Positions 12,301 through 22,399 of a stretch of DNA of 64,000 bases are shown one piece after another. The stretch lies in contig NC_051850.1 in assembly GCF_905115235.1 (NCBI RefSeq), positions 112,533,982 to 112,597,981 on the forward strand, written 5' to 3'. Made by a program: the position numbers and the translations under genes. The notes beneath the pieces were generated by a model. It saw only the letters and a list, made by a program, of their open reading frames with translations, was not told where the DNA came from and did not search any database. How positions within the stretch are numbered: the first letter of the stretch is position 1; each line of letters opens with the position of its first letter. The stretch is from Hermetia illucens (Eukaryota; Arthropoda; Insecta; Diptera; Stratiomyidae).

Positions 12301-12574
12301 TCTTTCCTTTTAAGTGGAAGAAAGATTGTTAAGAATCTAAGAAGATCCCAAATTGGGAAACGGTGACAACTCCATTGAAAAATAATGCCATACAATATAA
12401 CTCACTACTCCAGAATTGCCGATGAGTTTCGTCACCTTAAAACTTCATAACGCAGTGAAGTATGCAAACTTCTCGGATGGCACATTGCCAGGAACCCACA
12501 GCAATGATGCACAGGCGTGGTTGACACACTATGACTCACACAGCAATTTATAGCATAAGATGTTCTATTGAACG

Positions 12575-12660
12575 TTTCAGCTATGAAAGGTTTTGTGTTT
12601 CCTTATGTGAGGACTTTGAATGCATGACTGTTTCGCGTATACATAGCTAAAAATCCACCT
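12575..12660 (+). repeat. Repeat family E tail, inverted copy
   Basis: The plus strand carries AGGTTTTGTGTTTCCTTATG and CATAGCTAAAAATCC. This is the reverse complement of the tails at 19.91 and 20.38 kb. The family's other strand holds a TATAAAAGG string at this point; in this copy it has changed to TATGAAAGG. Confidence 0.5.
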
Positions 12661-13228
12661 ACGCACTATCTTTTAAAGATACATTCACGTAAGTGCTGGA
12701 AAATAATATATTGATAATAGTCAACTACATATGCTTCGTTTACTTTGTTTTACGCCAAACTTCAAATAGGTATATTTATTAAGATTGACCAACACTAAAA
12801 TTTGTAAAAGAAAAAGTATATTTTCAGTTCCAGAAGAAACAATTCAAATGAAGATTGAATCATTTGCTTGCACAAATCCCCCAATTTCTACTTTCTATAC
12901 ATTTATAAGAAGGAAATGAATTCATTGCGCAAGAAAAGTCGGTGTTGGTTTGGAAACACGACCAAAATATTCAAACATGAAAAAACTACATTTTTTAAAA
13001 TTAGACAGTCCTCACCGAATTAGGGGAATCCCGGGAAAACCCTGTTCTAAACTACACACTGCATCATACACTGTGCCCAACCAAACAACAGCAAAATACC
13101 ACACCTCGCCCAACCACTTTACGTCAAACCAAGCTAGTTTGTCACTTCGTCTTTCCACTTTCCTAAGTAAGTGCATTTGCATTTTCTCGCCATTCACGCC
13201 ACGCCAGAACCAAATAAATAGATTCGAA

Positions 13229-16200
13229 ATGGCGAAAATGGCATTTCAGCACCAGGCGGGCACTGCCATGGAGTGTCTGAGTGTAAGTCGAATCATCGAA
13301 CGAAATCTTTGCGAGATGCACTTGTACCTGCAACTCCACCCAAAACAACAGACAGGAAGTGGTCAATATTCCCATTAATCGTGTTCTTCTATTGAACGCA
13401 TTTGCAGATTCCGATTACTCTCCACAAAGAAGCCACCCTGGACGAGGAGGGTCGCGAAGTACTGAAATGCGGGTTTAAAATTGGCGGAGGTATTGATCAG
13501 GACTTCCGAAAGAGCCCCCAGGGATACACAGACTATGTGAGTATGATGTCATTCGCAAATCCATACATTCCTGAGGGAAATACAAATCTAAATCCAAAAA
13601 CACGGATTTCGTCGCAGGAATATGTGTTAAGTAATAACAAACGATCCAATTAGCTCTTCCATTAGCGAAACTAGTGGAAATTAAACCACACGAAATGTAT
13701 GAAAACGAAAACGGCTCAAAATAATTTTTGCAATATATTCAGACTGCGTAGGGGAGCAGTCAAAACGGTAGAAAAGTTGGCAATTAGGATTTTCTTTTTG
13801 AAGACAGGAATCAATTAGAGGCGGAAGACCACCTAAATTCTTTAAGTGAAATATAAGAAAAGATCTAAATCGGTGTCCATCAGAGCACTTTCCTCTTAAG
13901 ATCGAGAAATCCTACTATTTGTGACGGCACTGTTGTCGACCTTTCGTCAATCAGAGGTTTGTTCTCGGGTCTTTCGCCTTCCAGCTTTCCAGCTTACTCG
14001 TATTTCTCCAATGGCTCAAATTAGATTTTGGTCGTTCTTCTGCATAATTTCGCATTACATTAACATTCTCATGTTTGAAAACCTTATGAGCTTTATCGTC
14101 TACACCAATTAGACTTTTCCATTTAAGAAAATCGAAAAGACCCCAAGTCGTTACTTATCAAGGTTAATGCCTTTTCAGTTCAAGCCAGCAAAACCATTCG
14201 TTCGAATGAAAATAGGGAAAGCTTAGATGGTCCTCCTCTTTTCAAATCAGTAAAAAGAGCTCAATATTACATCCTGAAATCTAACCAATGTGGAAGACTT
14301 GATCATTCCACCAATCTCTGCAAAACAACACAGTGAAGCCCAGAGTGTTTTACGTAGGCACCTGTCGTGAGACTTAATCCTACGGTCCTCTTAAGACACG
14401 GATTGATTTTGTGACCACAATCAGAGCCCTGCTGAGACAAGCAACAACGGTACCAGTCTATACCAAGTGCACGGCTTAGCATTCATACTGGTGGATGCAA
14501 GAATTACCTAAATCTCTACCGAACTATGGAGTACAGCACCCGTGTTGATACGCAACATCACGTCGAGGCCCGAAGGTCTCTTCCCGCTTGAGCACAACCA
14601 CCATGAAACTCCCACTAAGGGGGCCAACCGCAAATACCGAGCTGTCCTCACATACAACAGGAATTCACCCGAAGTATGTGAGTCCAGGGGCTTTCCCGGT
14701 TCCCATGGTACCAGTATACCCCTGGTAAGGTTTCGTGACCAATTTGCCACTTCAGATGAGCCCCCGTGCAGACTCGGATCTGATCGCCCTGATTAGGCCT
14801 TTGGAGCATTCGCCTACTGAATCACGGCCGGCAAACCAAAGTGATTACAGCGTCTCCCGGTGCCACCACTATGGAGGTTCTCCTCGGCCACTTGGTTTTG
14901 GTTTGGCCGATAGGGTTGCCGCCCCATCTTCCTCACCTCCACCTCTGAGCACCTGCAAAACAACACAGAAAAATGCTTAAAATTCGGCAAATTGGTAGCA
15001 TGTACTGAAGCCTGTGGAAACCCAAAAAGCATCTTATGCGGTAACGCTGACTGCCAAGTCAAAGACCTAGGAAGAATGAGGTACACTTTGGTGGACAACA
15101 TAAGCTACAGGCACTACAGCCCATTCCTAACTTCCACTTCTTAAACGAACGGGAATAAACGGAACTGATGTTTTAACCATTATTATGTTTAGTATATTCT
15201 GTGTTTTGATGTTCTACATATATTTTGGGGGGAATTGGGATTGTTTAATCTCGTCGTCAAGTTCTTGAAGCCACTGGGTATGAACGCATCCACTGCCGCG
15301 ACGTCATCAAATCACCTTCCTCCTAGCGCTTCTTTCAGTGGCCCAGAAGGATAGAAAACACAAGGAGACAAAGAAATCAAATTGTTGTTTCGTTATGTTG
15401 GCTACGTGAGAGTTTGCATTGTCACGAAGAAGAATCAGGCTTCTGCCGGATTTTGTCTTCCTTTTTTGAAGGAGTGCCGATTTCGCGACATCAAGCTCTT
15501 CGCAGTAACAGTATGCACTAATAATGCCTTTGCGATAAAAAAAACAGTTTCCATTACCGCCGTAACACTCCTCCTTAGGCGGCGATCATGGTTCAGATTC
15601 TCAACTTCTTCACCCTCACCAGAGATTTCGTTATTTCACGCTCGGGTCCTTGGAAATTTCAGTCAGATTCATTTCCTCCCTGGCCAAACCTTTAATAATA
15701 ATTCTTTGCTCCAAGAACACGTACACGTCTCATAGTTTCTTTCGATACTAAGGGGTTCCTTGCCAGGGATAAGACCCCTCCGGAATAAAAAACCGTCCCG
15801 TTTATATTTGATACACTCTCGTACCATCCAGAAGACTTCTTCTTCTTTTTCTTCCGCCTTTGTCCCATTCATAAGCGGGGTCGGCTCGTCGTGATCGGTT
15901 TCGCCATTTGGTTCTGTCAAATGCCTGATCTGCACGCAATCTCGAGGCTTTTAAATCCCCATCCTGCGTTTCAAGTCACCGTTGTTTTGGCCGGCCTTCT
16001 GGTCGCTTACCATCCACTTCGATGTTCAGACCAATCTTGGCAGGTGAATTCTCGTTAGCGTGAATTGCGTGACCATACCATCAAAGACGCCTCTCTCGCA
16101 ATTCTTCCGAAATTGGATATGGGATCGGTTGCTTTCAATTTGTACGTATATGTATTTGTGCGAGCATATTGGATGATACCCAATTCAAAAATTTCCTAGG

Positions 16201-19200
16201 CCAAAGATAGCCTAATAAGAATAATAATCGTTGGCGCAACAATCCATATTTAATCAAGGCCTTGAAGTGTGTTAGAACACTTCATTCAAGACCCCAACGG
16301 TACACTATAGGAGGCAATGTAGTCGACATTGCGCTCGCCTGAGATTATTACCCTGATTTGACTCAGGTACTCATTCACAGGTGAGTCGACTGATATCCGA
16401 CGTCGAATCACGATACAAATCTCACTGCCACCAGTGAGATTCGAACGCGACCTTCCGTATGACAGCCTTCTTTGAATTACTATAACTTTCTTAGTAATAG
16501 TGCGATGTTCAACAAACTTGGTAGAATCATGCTTTATATCATATCGTATATTACTGCTAAATTTAATTCCAGGATGAACTTGAGGAGGGGGCTTTACAGT
16601 CAATTACTAAAAATTATAGCAATATATTATTATTAACTATGTTGTAACAGGTATCGGTATGGAGGGTATTTTGAAGATTTTTTGGTTAGGTAGGTTCTGA
16701 GAATGGGTCGATGAAAGAAATGACTAGATTCCAAGTCCCGCTCTCACGCCTTGTGCATTAAATGTCAGAAATGAGTCCAGTATCCAGAAAAGTATCAATC
16801 GAGACTTATCATTTGATACCCCTCACTAAACACACATAATTAAAAAAACGTTACACCCCCCTTCTGCAGGTATGAAGACCCCCTCTTAAGTTCCACATAG
16901 AACGATGTAACTTACTGCATGCGTGAGCCTTCACATTTTGCACCTTCCCACCAAATTTGATGTCAATTGGTACAATCGACGGAGAGAGACAAACAGTAAA
17001 CCGATTTTAATAAGGTTTGGTTTTACATAAAACATTAAAAAAAAACCGTGCTGAGTTAAAATCTTCGGCGTCAGGACTTAAGTAAATTAGTCCGAGCAAA
17101 ACAAGTACATGCCTGCACGTTAAATGTTGGTACCCTCACTAGATAGACGGAGGAACTCGCGAGAACCCTTCGAAAGAAGTGCATTGATATTTGCGCTCTA
17201 CAAAAAACTCGTTGATGTGGTGCCAATGCGCGAACCGGTAAAAGTGACTATAAACTTCTATATTTTAGTAGACCACGCATTAAGGCATCGAAGGCCTGTA
17301 AGGCGCCTGCCGAAGACTATATCGTCATTGCGGGCCATCTTGCTGATTATAAGATGAAAAAACAGACGGGTACAGGTGTCATGGTGGAAAAGGGCTTGGA
17401 ACACGCAATGAGGGTGGGAGCGTAAAGTCGAGATAAATTGATCTACCACGATCCGATAAGTGAAGTTCGAAGTGTGACGGATATATCAAAGCCGCTTTGT
17501 GTGTCTGTCGGTGGTCATCAAAGAAGCGATCTCTCGCCACTCTTGATCCTTGTTATGGACACTGTCACACGGAATATACACTGCTGATGATATTTTTCTA
17601 GTGTCTCACAGCAAAGCTGATCTCGAGCAACTTGTTGATCTCAGATTGAATCTGAATAAAAAAGCATTTTCAACGAACGATCGTAAAGAAACAGCCACTA
17701 TCACTATCAGTGGCAGTGACCTGTTCAGAGCTAAGTGGTTTAAATATCTCGTATCAATGCTACTAGCCAATGGTAACCTGCATTATGAAACTGCTTCACA
17801 CATCAGCGAAACTTAGATGAAGTGCCGTTCCACAACTGGTTTTCTTTGTGATCGACGTATCAACGAACATTTCAAATCCAAATTTTATTTTTAGTGTCGT
17901 CCGCCTTGTCACCCTCCATGGTCCTGAGTATTTGCCGATTATAAATGACAATGAACTGGGCAGCAAAATAATGGAGGCGAAGATGTTGCTTTGAACTAGT
18001 GGCGGAAAATGTAATTCGGGCTGACGGGAACTCACTTTCCAAGATTGGTTTGAGCACTGAAGTCAATGGGAAACAACCAAAAGACTGGCCGAAACGACAA
18101 TGGCTTGATACGCTCAATGGTGATTTGAAAGCCTCGTGCCCCCATCCAGATCAGACCTTTGACCAAGCAAAATGGCGGATAGCTGAGTGGTTAGGGCAGA
18201 AAGGTCGTCGGATACCAGTCGACTCAGCTGTGAATGAGTACCTGAGTCAAATCAGGATAATAATCTCGGGCGAGCGTAATGCTGACCACATTGTCTCTTA
18301 TGGGGTACTCTAATCTTATAGTGTACCGTTTCGGTCTTGAATGAAATTCTCTAACACACTTCAACACTGATCCAATGGGAATGTTGCGCCAACTATTATT
18401 ATTATTTTTAAATGGCGAAACCGATGAAGACTTGTGACCCCGCTTCTGAACGGGGCGAACGCTGAAAAAGACGACATAACCTAATAATATGTCTCGCAAA
18501 TACACCAAGCAATATTCTGGTAATTTTTGGTGTAATTTTTTTTAACAAAATAGTCATATCTGGTATCAAGTGAAAGGTTTCGATTAGTACTTTCCGAAAT
18601 TGGTAATTGTTCACATGGATTGTAAAGTGCGCGAGTCAGGAGTCAAAATGTACATACTTAAAGTGAGACGAAACTATTCAACCCAAAAATCTGAAAAAAA
18701 AATGAGGAAGGTGCGCTTAAATGAAATCTAGGCCTCAAATATGTCCCACTCCGATAACTGCTCAAATAAACTTACTAATAGTATATTATCAACTTTTAGA
18801 AATTAGACTGAAAATCCCCATTAAACTCATCCTTGGAATATTACATTGCACCGGCATAGAGGACAGTATCCCACATACTCATGCCAAGTTTCATGGAAAT
18901 CCGGCTATTAGTATCAACGTTTTACCAGTCCGTACTTATCAATTTCGTGCGAATTTACTGCACCTAAACCAAGCAAATAAAATGTTGACGTCATAATTAA
19001 CGAGAATAATTGAGATTCAAGTGAAATATTAAAATTCCGTTCATGAAGAATACACTTCTTTCCCGCCCTTTTTAAGGTTTTGTGTAAAACAAACCCTTAT
19101 TAAAATCGATTCACTGTCTGTCTGTTACACGCACTTTTCTCGAAAACGGCTACACCCATCCGAAGGAAATTTGGTGGACATATAGGAACTATGAAATCCC

Positions 19201-21739
19201 ACGCATACAGTGAGTGATATAAATTTATAAGGGGAGATGTACAAATATTGTTTCATCGAATATAGTCATGTCGGGTATCAAATGAAAAGTCTCAATTAGT
19301 ACTGAATCTGATATTAGTTTTGACGATAATTGAAAAAGGCGCGAGCAAGGAGTTCAAATATACACACTTAAAGTGAGAGAGGACTCTTTTTCGGAAACTA
19401 CCCAACCCAAAAATCCGAAAAAATCAGGAAGGTGCGCTTAGATAAAATCTAGGCCTAGGACTGAAAAACCCCCTTAATTTACTAAACTGAAAACTCCCTT
19501 AAGTTAGGAGTACGCTGGCATAGAGGACAATATCGTACATACGCATGCTTCATGAAATCCGGCTATTAGTGTCAGTTATAGCAGTTCAAACTTATCAATT
19601 TGGTGCGAATTAACTTCATCCTAAGCCATGCAAATAAGACGCTGACGTCGTAGTTAATGAGAATAATTGATATTCAAGCGAAATATAAAAATTCCATTCT
19701 TTTAGAATCTACTTCTCCGCCGCCCTTTGATTCTGTTGTATGTTAAGTTCTCCACATTTGCTAATAATATTGAACTGCTAGTGTGAAGCGTATGGGGTTG
19801 ACTATTATCAATAAAGTACTTTCCATCAAATTATTTATTTTAATCACATTCTAAAAAATAGAGGACACGCGGAATTGTTATGTACTAATCGCTCCTCGCA
19901 TAGGGAAACACAAAACCTTTTATACCTGAAGCGTCAAGCTTACGGTTTCCCAACTTGTTTGTATCTGCCCTAGTGTCCGGATAGCTGAGTGGGTAGAGCA
20001 CAAGGCTGTCGTACGGAAGGTCGCGGTTCAAATCTCACTGATGGCAATAGGATTTATACCGTAATATGACGTCGAATACCAGTCGACCCAGCACCTAAGT
20101 CAAATCAGGGTAATAATCTCGGGCAAACGCAATGCTGATCACATTGCCTCCTACAGAATGAAGTGCTCTAACACACTTCAAGGCCCTGATCCACTATGGA
20201 TTGTTGCGCCAACGATTATAATATTATTGAATTCCTGGCGTGAAGTGTATGAGGTTGACTGCTGTCAATACAGTGCTTTCAAATCAGATCAAATTATTGT
20301 GTAAAAAAAATATACGGAATTTTTAACTATGTACACACGGAACTGTCATGCACTCATCACTTTTCTCATCGGGACACACAAAACCTTTTATACCTGAAAC
20401 GCCCATTATTTAGAATTTGTCGGACTCAGTGCTAATTCTATAATAGCCAATACTTGCCTAAATGAGCTTCAGTTACCGACACCATCGTCCAAAACTTTGG
20501 AAGCAAAAGGATATTTCAATAAAAGGACAAACAAGTAGATATTTCTGGTCAAATGTTCGTTACCGTGATAATAATTTTTAATTAGATAAATTTTACTTTA
20601 AAAGCATTAATTTTAAGCTTTACATATTAAATTCTGGCTTCCTTAAGTTCCTTTGTTTAATTACTTCTTCACAATACAAGTTCCAGGTTTTCTAAGGAAA
20701 TTTTTTTCTGCGTAGCCTAGATACGGCCGTACCTTAAAGATATGGCCCTATCTGCGCGACGCGACGCGGCCACAAACTGCACTGTCTGTCAAAATATCTT
20801 TATATGGTTTTGTAGGCCGCAATACACAGTTGAGCGACACTGCGCGCCGCGACCCTTTTGATTGGCTGGCAGCGAATATTTTACAGTGTCGCGTGTTATT
20901 TCCATATAATGAACTCAGGTGACTGCAACGGTTGTCCAGTTTTGATTTGTATCTACTTGTTAAAATGTCAAAATATGTAGTTGTTTGTAGTTAGCTGCAC
21001 GCTAGTGCAATATAGGAATGCCGCGTCGCGGCAGTTGTGCTGAATGTAGTGTCACGTCGCATAGCGTATATGGGGTCGTACCTTTACGCTGCATTCAGCG
21101 CAGCTGCCGAAACGCAGCAGCCAACTACAAAAAAAAATACATATGTATTTTGACATTTTAACAGGTGTATACAATTCTCCAAGGTTTTAGTATTCCCCGT
21201 CCGAATGATAGCGAAAATTTCTCAATATCTTGAATTCAGCTTGAATATAGAAGCACTTTGTTGCAGTTGTCCTAAATAATGTTGCTTATCCAATGCCATG
21301 GATGCAGCGTTGGTGTAACATGCAAATTAGTTTCTGTGAGCTTTTACGGCCCTGTGTCGTTTATTTCATACTAAACCACTTGCTTTCTTAAACTGGAAGT
21401 TTACTTTCCAGATATGGAAGCCTTAAGATAAATCGCTGTGGGTTTTGATTCAGAATCTTTGCCAAGACACAAACGTTATCATCTTTTGATAAAGTGAAAC
21501 ACAAATTTTAAGCAATTTCCCTTATAATTACGTTTTCTTTTCATCTACAGGGCATTTACGTCACTGAAGTACATGACAACAGTCCTGCAGCACGATCTGG
21601 CCTTAGAGTACACGATAAAATTCTACAGTGCAACGGCTACGACTTTACAATGGTAACGCATAAAAAGGCAGTCAGCTACATTCGTAAAAATCCCGTACTC
21701 AATTTGCTGGTAGCGCGCAAGGGTGTGACCTCCACGTAA
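13229..21739 (+). CDS. Tax1-binding protein 3 / TIP-1-like single-PDZ protein
   Basis: Three phase-0 exons: 13229-13282 (ATG, MAKMAFQHQAGTAMECLS), 13408-13536 and 21551-21739 (TAA). Together they encode 123 aa, against 124 aa for mammalian TAX1BP3. Donors are GTAAGT and GTGAGT; acceptors TTGCAG and CTACAG. Exon 2 holds the PDZ ligand-binding loop GFKIGGGIDQD, almost the same as GFSIGGGIDQD in TIP-1. Exon 3 holds GIYVTEVHDNSPAARSGLRV, DKILQCNGYDFTMVTHKKAV and the last strand LNLLVARKGV. TIP-1 is a cytosolic protein made almost only of one PDZ domain; it binds C-terminal motifs and competes with scaffold proteins. The first ATG was chosen because the frame runs cleanly to the donor; ATG at 13238 or 13268 could also serve. 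Intron 2 is 8014 bp and holds most of the nearby transposons. Confidence 0.92.
13283..13407 (+). other. TIP-1-like gene intron 1
   Basis: Intron of 125 bp with GTAAGT donor and TTTGCAG acceptor, phase 0. Confidence 0.85.
13537..14319 (+). other. Start of TIP-1-like intron 2, no element recognised
   Basis: AT-rich sequence after the GTGAGT donor. The open frames here are short and show no motif. No repeat shared with the rest of the window was noticed before the duplicated target site at 14320. Confidence 0.5.
14334..14954 (+). mobile_element. Unclassified 14-bp-TSD retroposon, copy 1
   Basis: A 621-bp segment flanked by the direct repeat GCAAAACAACACAG at 14320-14333 and 14955-14968. It matches the minus-strand segment at 47101-47788 over most of its length and shares the same 3' end, CCACCTCTGAGCACCT. 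The 5' ends differ, copy 2 being longer. A constant 3' end, variable 5' end and target duplication point to target-primed reverse transcription. There is no poly(A) tail, no recognisable protein and no clear Pol III promoter boxes. It may be a non-autonomous LINE derivative. Confidence 0.7.
14969..15840. other. Intron 2 stretch, no element recognised
   Basis: No coding or repeat signature could be supported. Poorly conserved open frames at 15382-15735 show no familiar motif. Confidence 0.4.
15840..16140 (-). mobile_element. LINE-C 3' end (RTE-like), copy 1
   Basis: On the minus strand the pattern is WYGHAIHANENSPAKIGLNI, VDGKRPEGRPKQR, then FDRTKWRNRSRRADPAYEWD and a purine-rich end of GAAGAAAAAG repeats. 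This is the C-terminal end of an RTE-type LINE (RL.W.GH...R......A); the same text is read at 41.4 kb and 18.1 kb on the plus strand. Confidence 0.7.
16214..16468 (-). mobile_element. tRNA-derived SINE, copy 1 (5'-truncated)
   Basis: The minus-strand copy starts at its AATAAT tail (16214) and reads through the GTTGCGCC end box, the body shared with the four other copies, and stops at GGCTGTCATACGGAAGGTCG. The A-box head is missing. Confidence 0.75.
16830..17060 (-). repeat. Repeat family E, internal part, inverted partial copy
   Basis: On the minus strand, CCTTATTAAAATCG followed by an ACTGTTTGTCTCTC stretch and a ...GGTGGGAAGG... segment matches the start of the repeat unit at 19.09 kb (CCTTATTAAAATCG ... 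CTGTCTGTCTGT). Only about 200 bp align. Confidence 0.5.
17130..18480 (+). mobile_element. LINE-C copy 2 (RTE-like), internally deleted, with SINE insertion
   Basis: Plus strand. 17180-17480 resembles the endonuclease (DICALYKKL, EDYIVIAG). It then jumps to RT sequence: GGHQRSDLSPLLILVMDTVT, TADDIFLVSHSKADLEQLV, then LNLNKKAF, GSDLFRAKWFKYLVSMLLANG, TGFLCDRRINEHFKSK. The C-terminal end reads KIGLSTEVNGKQPKDWPKR and WLDTLNGDLKAS. A SINE interrupts it at 18178-18409; the end resumes at 18418 as AAACCGATGAAGACTTGTGA. Parts of the endonuclease and the RT N-terminus are missing. Confidence 0.75.
18178..18409 (+). mobile_element. tRNA-derived SINE, copy 2, inserted in LINE-C
   Basis: Starts GATAGCTGAGTGGTTAG (A-box region) and ends with GTTGCGCCAACTATTATTATT. 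It is flanked by AAATGGCG at 18170-18177 and 18410-18417, an 8-bp target duplication. The B-box part of the tRNA head is missing compared with the copy at 19979. Confidence 0.85.
18525..19740 (+). repeat. Repeat family E, two tandem units
   Basis: Two head-to-tail units. The first (about 18525-19075) lacks its start. The second (about 19076-19740) begins near CCTTATTAAAATCG and CTGTCTGTCTGT. Shared markers in the same order are AGTCAT..GGTATCAA.TGAAA, GCGCGAG..AGGAGT.AAA, CTTAAAGTGAGA, GGAAGGTGCGCTTA, ATAGAGGACA, AATCCGGCTATTAGT, GACGTC and AGAATAATTGA. The unit is about 660 bp. There is no long open frame. A further copy is at 34.74-35.03 kb. The family is not identified. Confidence 0.65.
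19760..19965 (+). repeat. Repeat family E tail, copy b
   Basis: About 200 bp resembling 20225-20412: GTGAAGCGTATGGGGTTGAC, then CACGCGGAATTG and ACACAAAACCTTTTATACC, then TGAAGCGTCAAGCTT. On the minus strand it contains TATAAAAGG, a TATA-like string. Confidence 0.6.
19979..20229 (+). mobile_element. tRNA-derived SINE, copy 3 (full head)
   Basis: Head reads GGATAGCTGAGTGGGTAGAG (A box TAGCTGAGTGG) and then GGTTCAAATCTC (B box GGTTCAAATC), about 40 bp apart, as in a Pol III tRNA promoter. The body ends CTATGGATTGTTGCGCCAAC then GATTATAATATTATT. No clear target duplication was found. Confidence 0.85.
20225..20412 (+). repeat. Repeat family E tail, copy c
   Basis: Second copy of the tail seen at 19760-19965, in the same orientation, separated from it by the SINE. 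It ends ACACAAAACCTTTTATACC, TGAAACG. Confidence 0.6.
20735..21084. mobile_element. MITE-like inverted-repeat element, copy 1
   Basis: Left end AAAGATATGGCCCTATC then TGCGCGACGCGAC. The right end, read in reverse complement, is AAGGTACGACCCCATATACG then CTATGCGACG. The intact left end is seen in the partial copy at 33995 (AAGGTACGACCCCATATAAG, CGACGCGACG), which shares the next ACCACAAACTGCACTG and ATATGGTTTTGTAGG. Size is about 350 bp and there is no open frame. A TTA target site is possible, which would suit PIF/Harbinger, but this is not secure. Confidence 0.6.
20948..21172. repeat. Imperfect foldback (inverted repeat) overlapping the MITE
   Basis: Left arm 20948-21046 and right arm 21085-21172 are imperfect inverted copies. 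GGCAGTTGTGCTGAATG (21030-21046) pairs with CATTCAGCGCAGCTGCC (21092-21108). TTAAAATGTCAAAATA on the left pairs with TATTTTGACATTTTAA on the right. The loop of about 38 bp holds the right end of the MITE. Confidence 0.65.
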
Positions 21740-22212
21740 ACCAAATGCTTCTCCAGCAAGAATTGAAACAAAACAACAGACTAACCTCCATTCAATTACT
21801 AACAATTATCAAGTATAACTAAAGATATTCACACGGGAGCACGGTTGTGTATGCATTACTTAATGATAATTATGAAACTTAAACGGAACAAAAGGACAAG
21901 AACGCGAAGTACGTTCTTTACAGCGGCCGGCACCGCTTTTGGGGTCGGTCTTTCATATCGAAGCAAGAATAATTTACTAAGATAAACATGAATGAGTGTA
22001 ACTAACTGAAAGCATAAGCTGCCAAATTATATACCATGAAATTATTATGTAGTAGTGTGTGAAATAATCAAATGCATGAGTTCATTTTGCAGAAGACACA
22101 AGTTCGAAGGAAAGCTTTTTATTGTTTAGTTCTTTCTTATAAGACGCATTCCAAATACTATTCATAGTTTTAATGTGATAAGAGATTTTGTTAACTTTTA
22201 CATGACACTTTT

Positions 22213-22218
22213 AATAAA
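22213..22218 (+). terminator. Candidate poly(A) signal of the TIP-1-like gene
   Basis: AATAAA 474 bp after the TAA stop at 21739, with no other gene between. Confidence 0.5.
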
Positions 22219-22399
22219 TGTTTGTAAGAAAGTATTTGCAATCGTTTAGTTTCATATAGAAAAAATGTCCTTCTGATAACAAACGTTTTCGTTGCCATAT
22301 AATACCAGAAGGAGCGGGTGTCGGAACCCTTTCCTCCCTCCATATCCACCCCAATCCAGAATCAAATCGACATCCATTTACTTTGAAGTGTCAATTAGC

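Noticed and set aside
14542-14980. Coding gene in the 14.5-15.0 kb open frames
   Set aside because: The same DNA recurs at 47.1-47.8 kb with frames not preserved between copies, so it is a non-coding retroposon.
19979-20045. A functional tRNA gene (A box and B box present)
   Set aside because: The cloverleaf cannot be completed and the same head occurs in at least five dispersed copies with an ATT tail, so it is the promoter head of a SINE.
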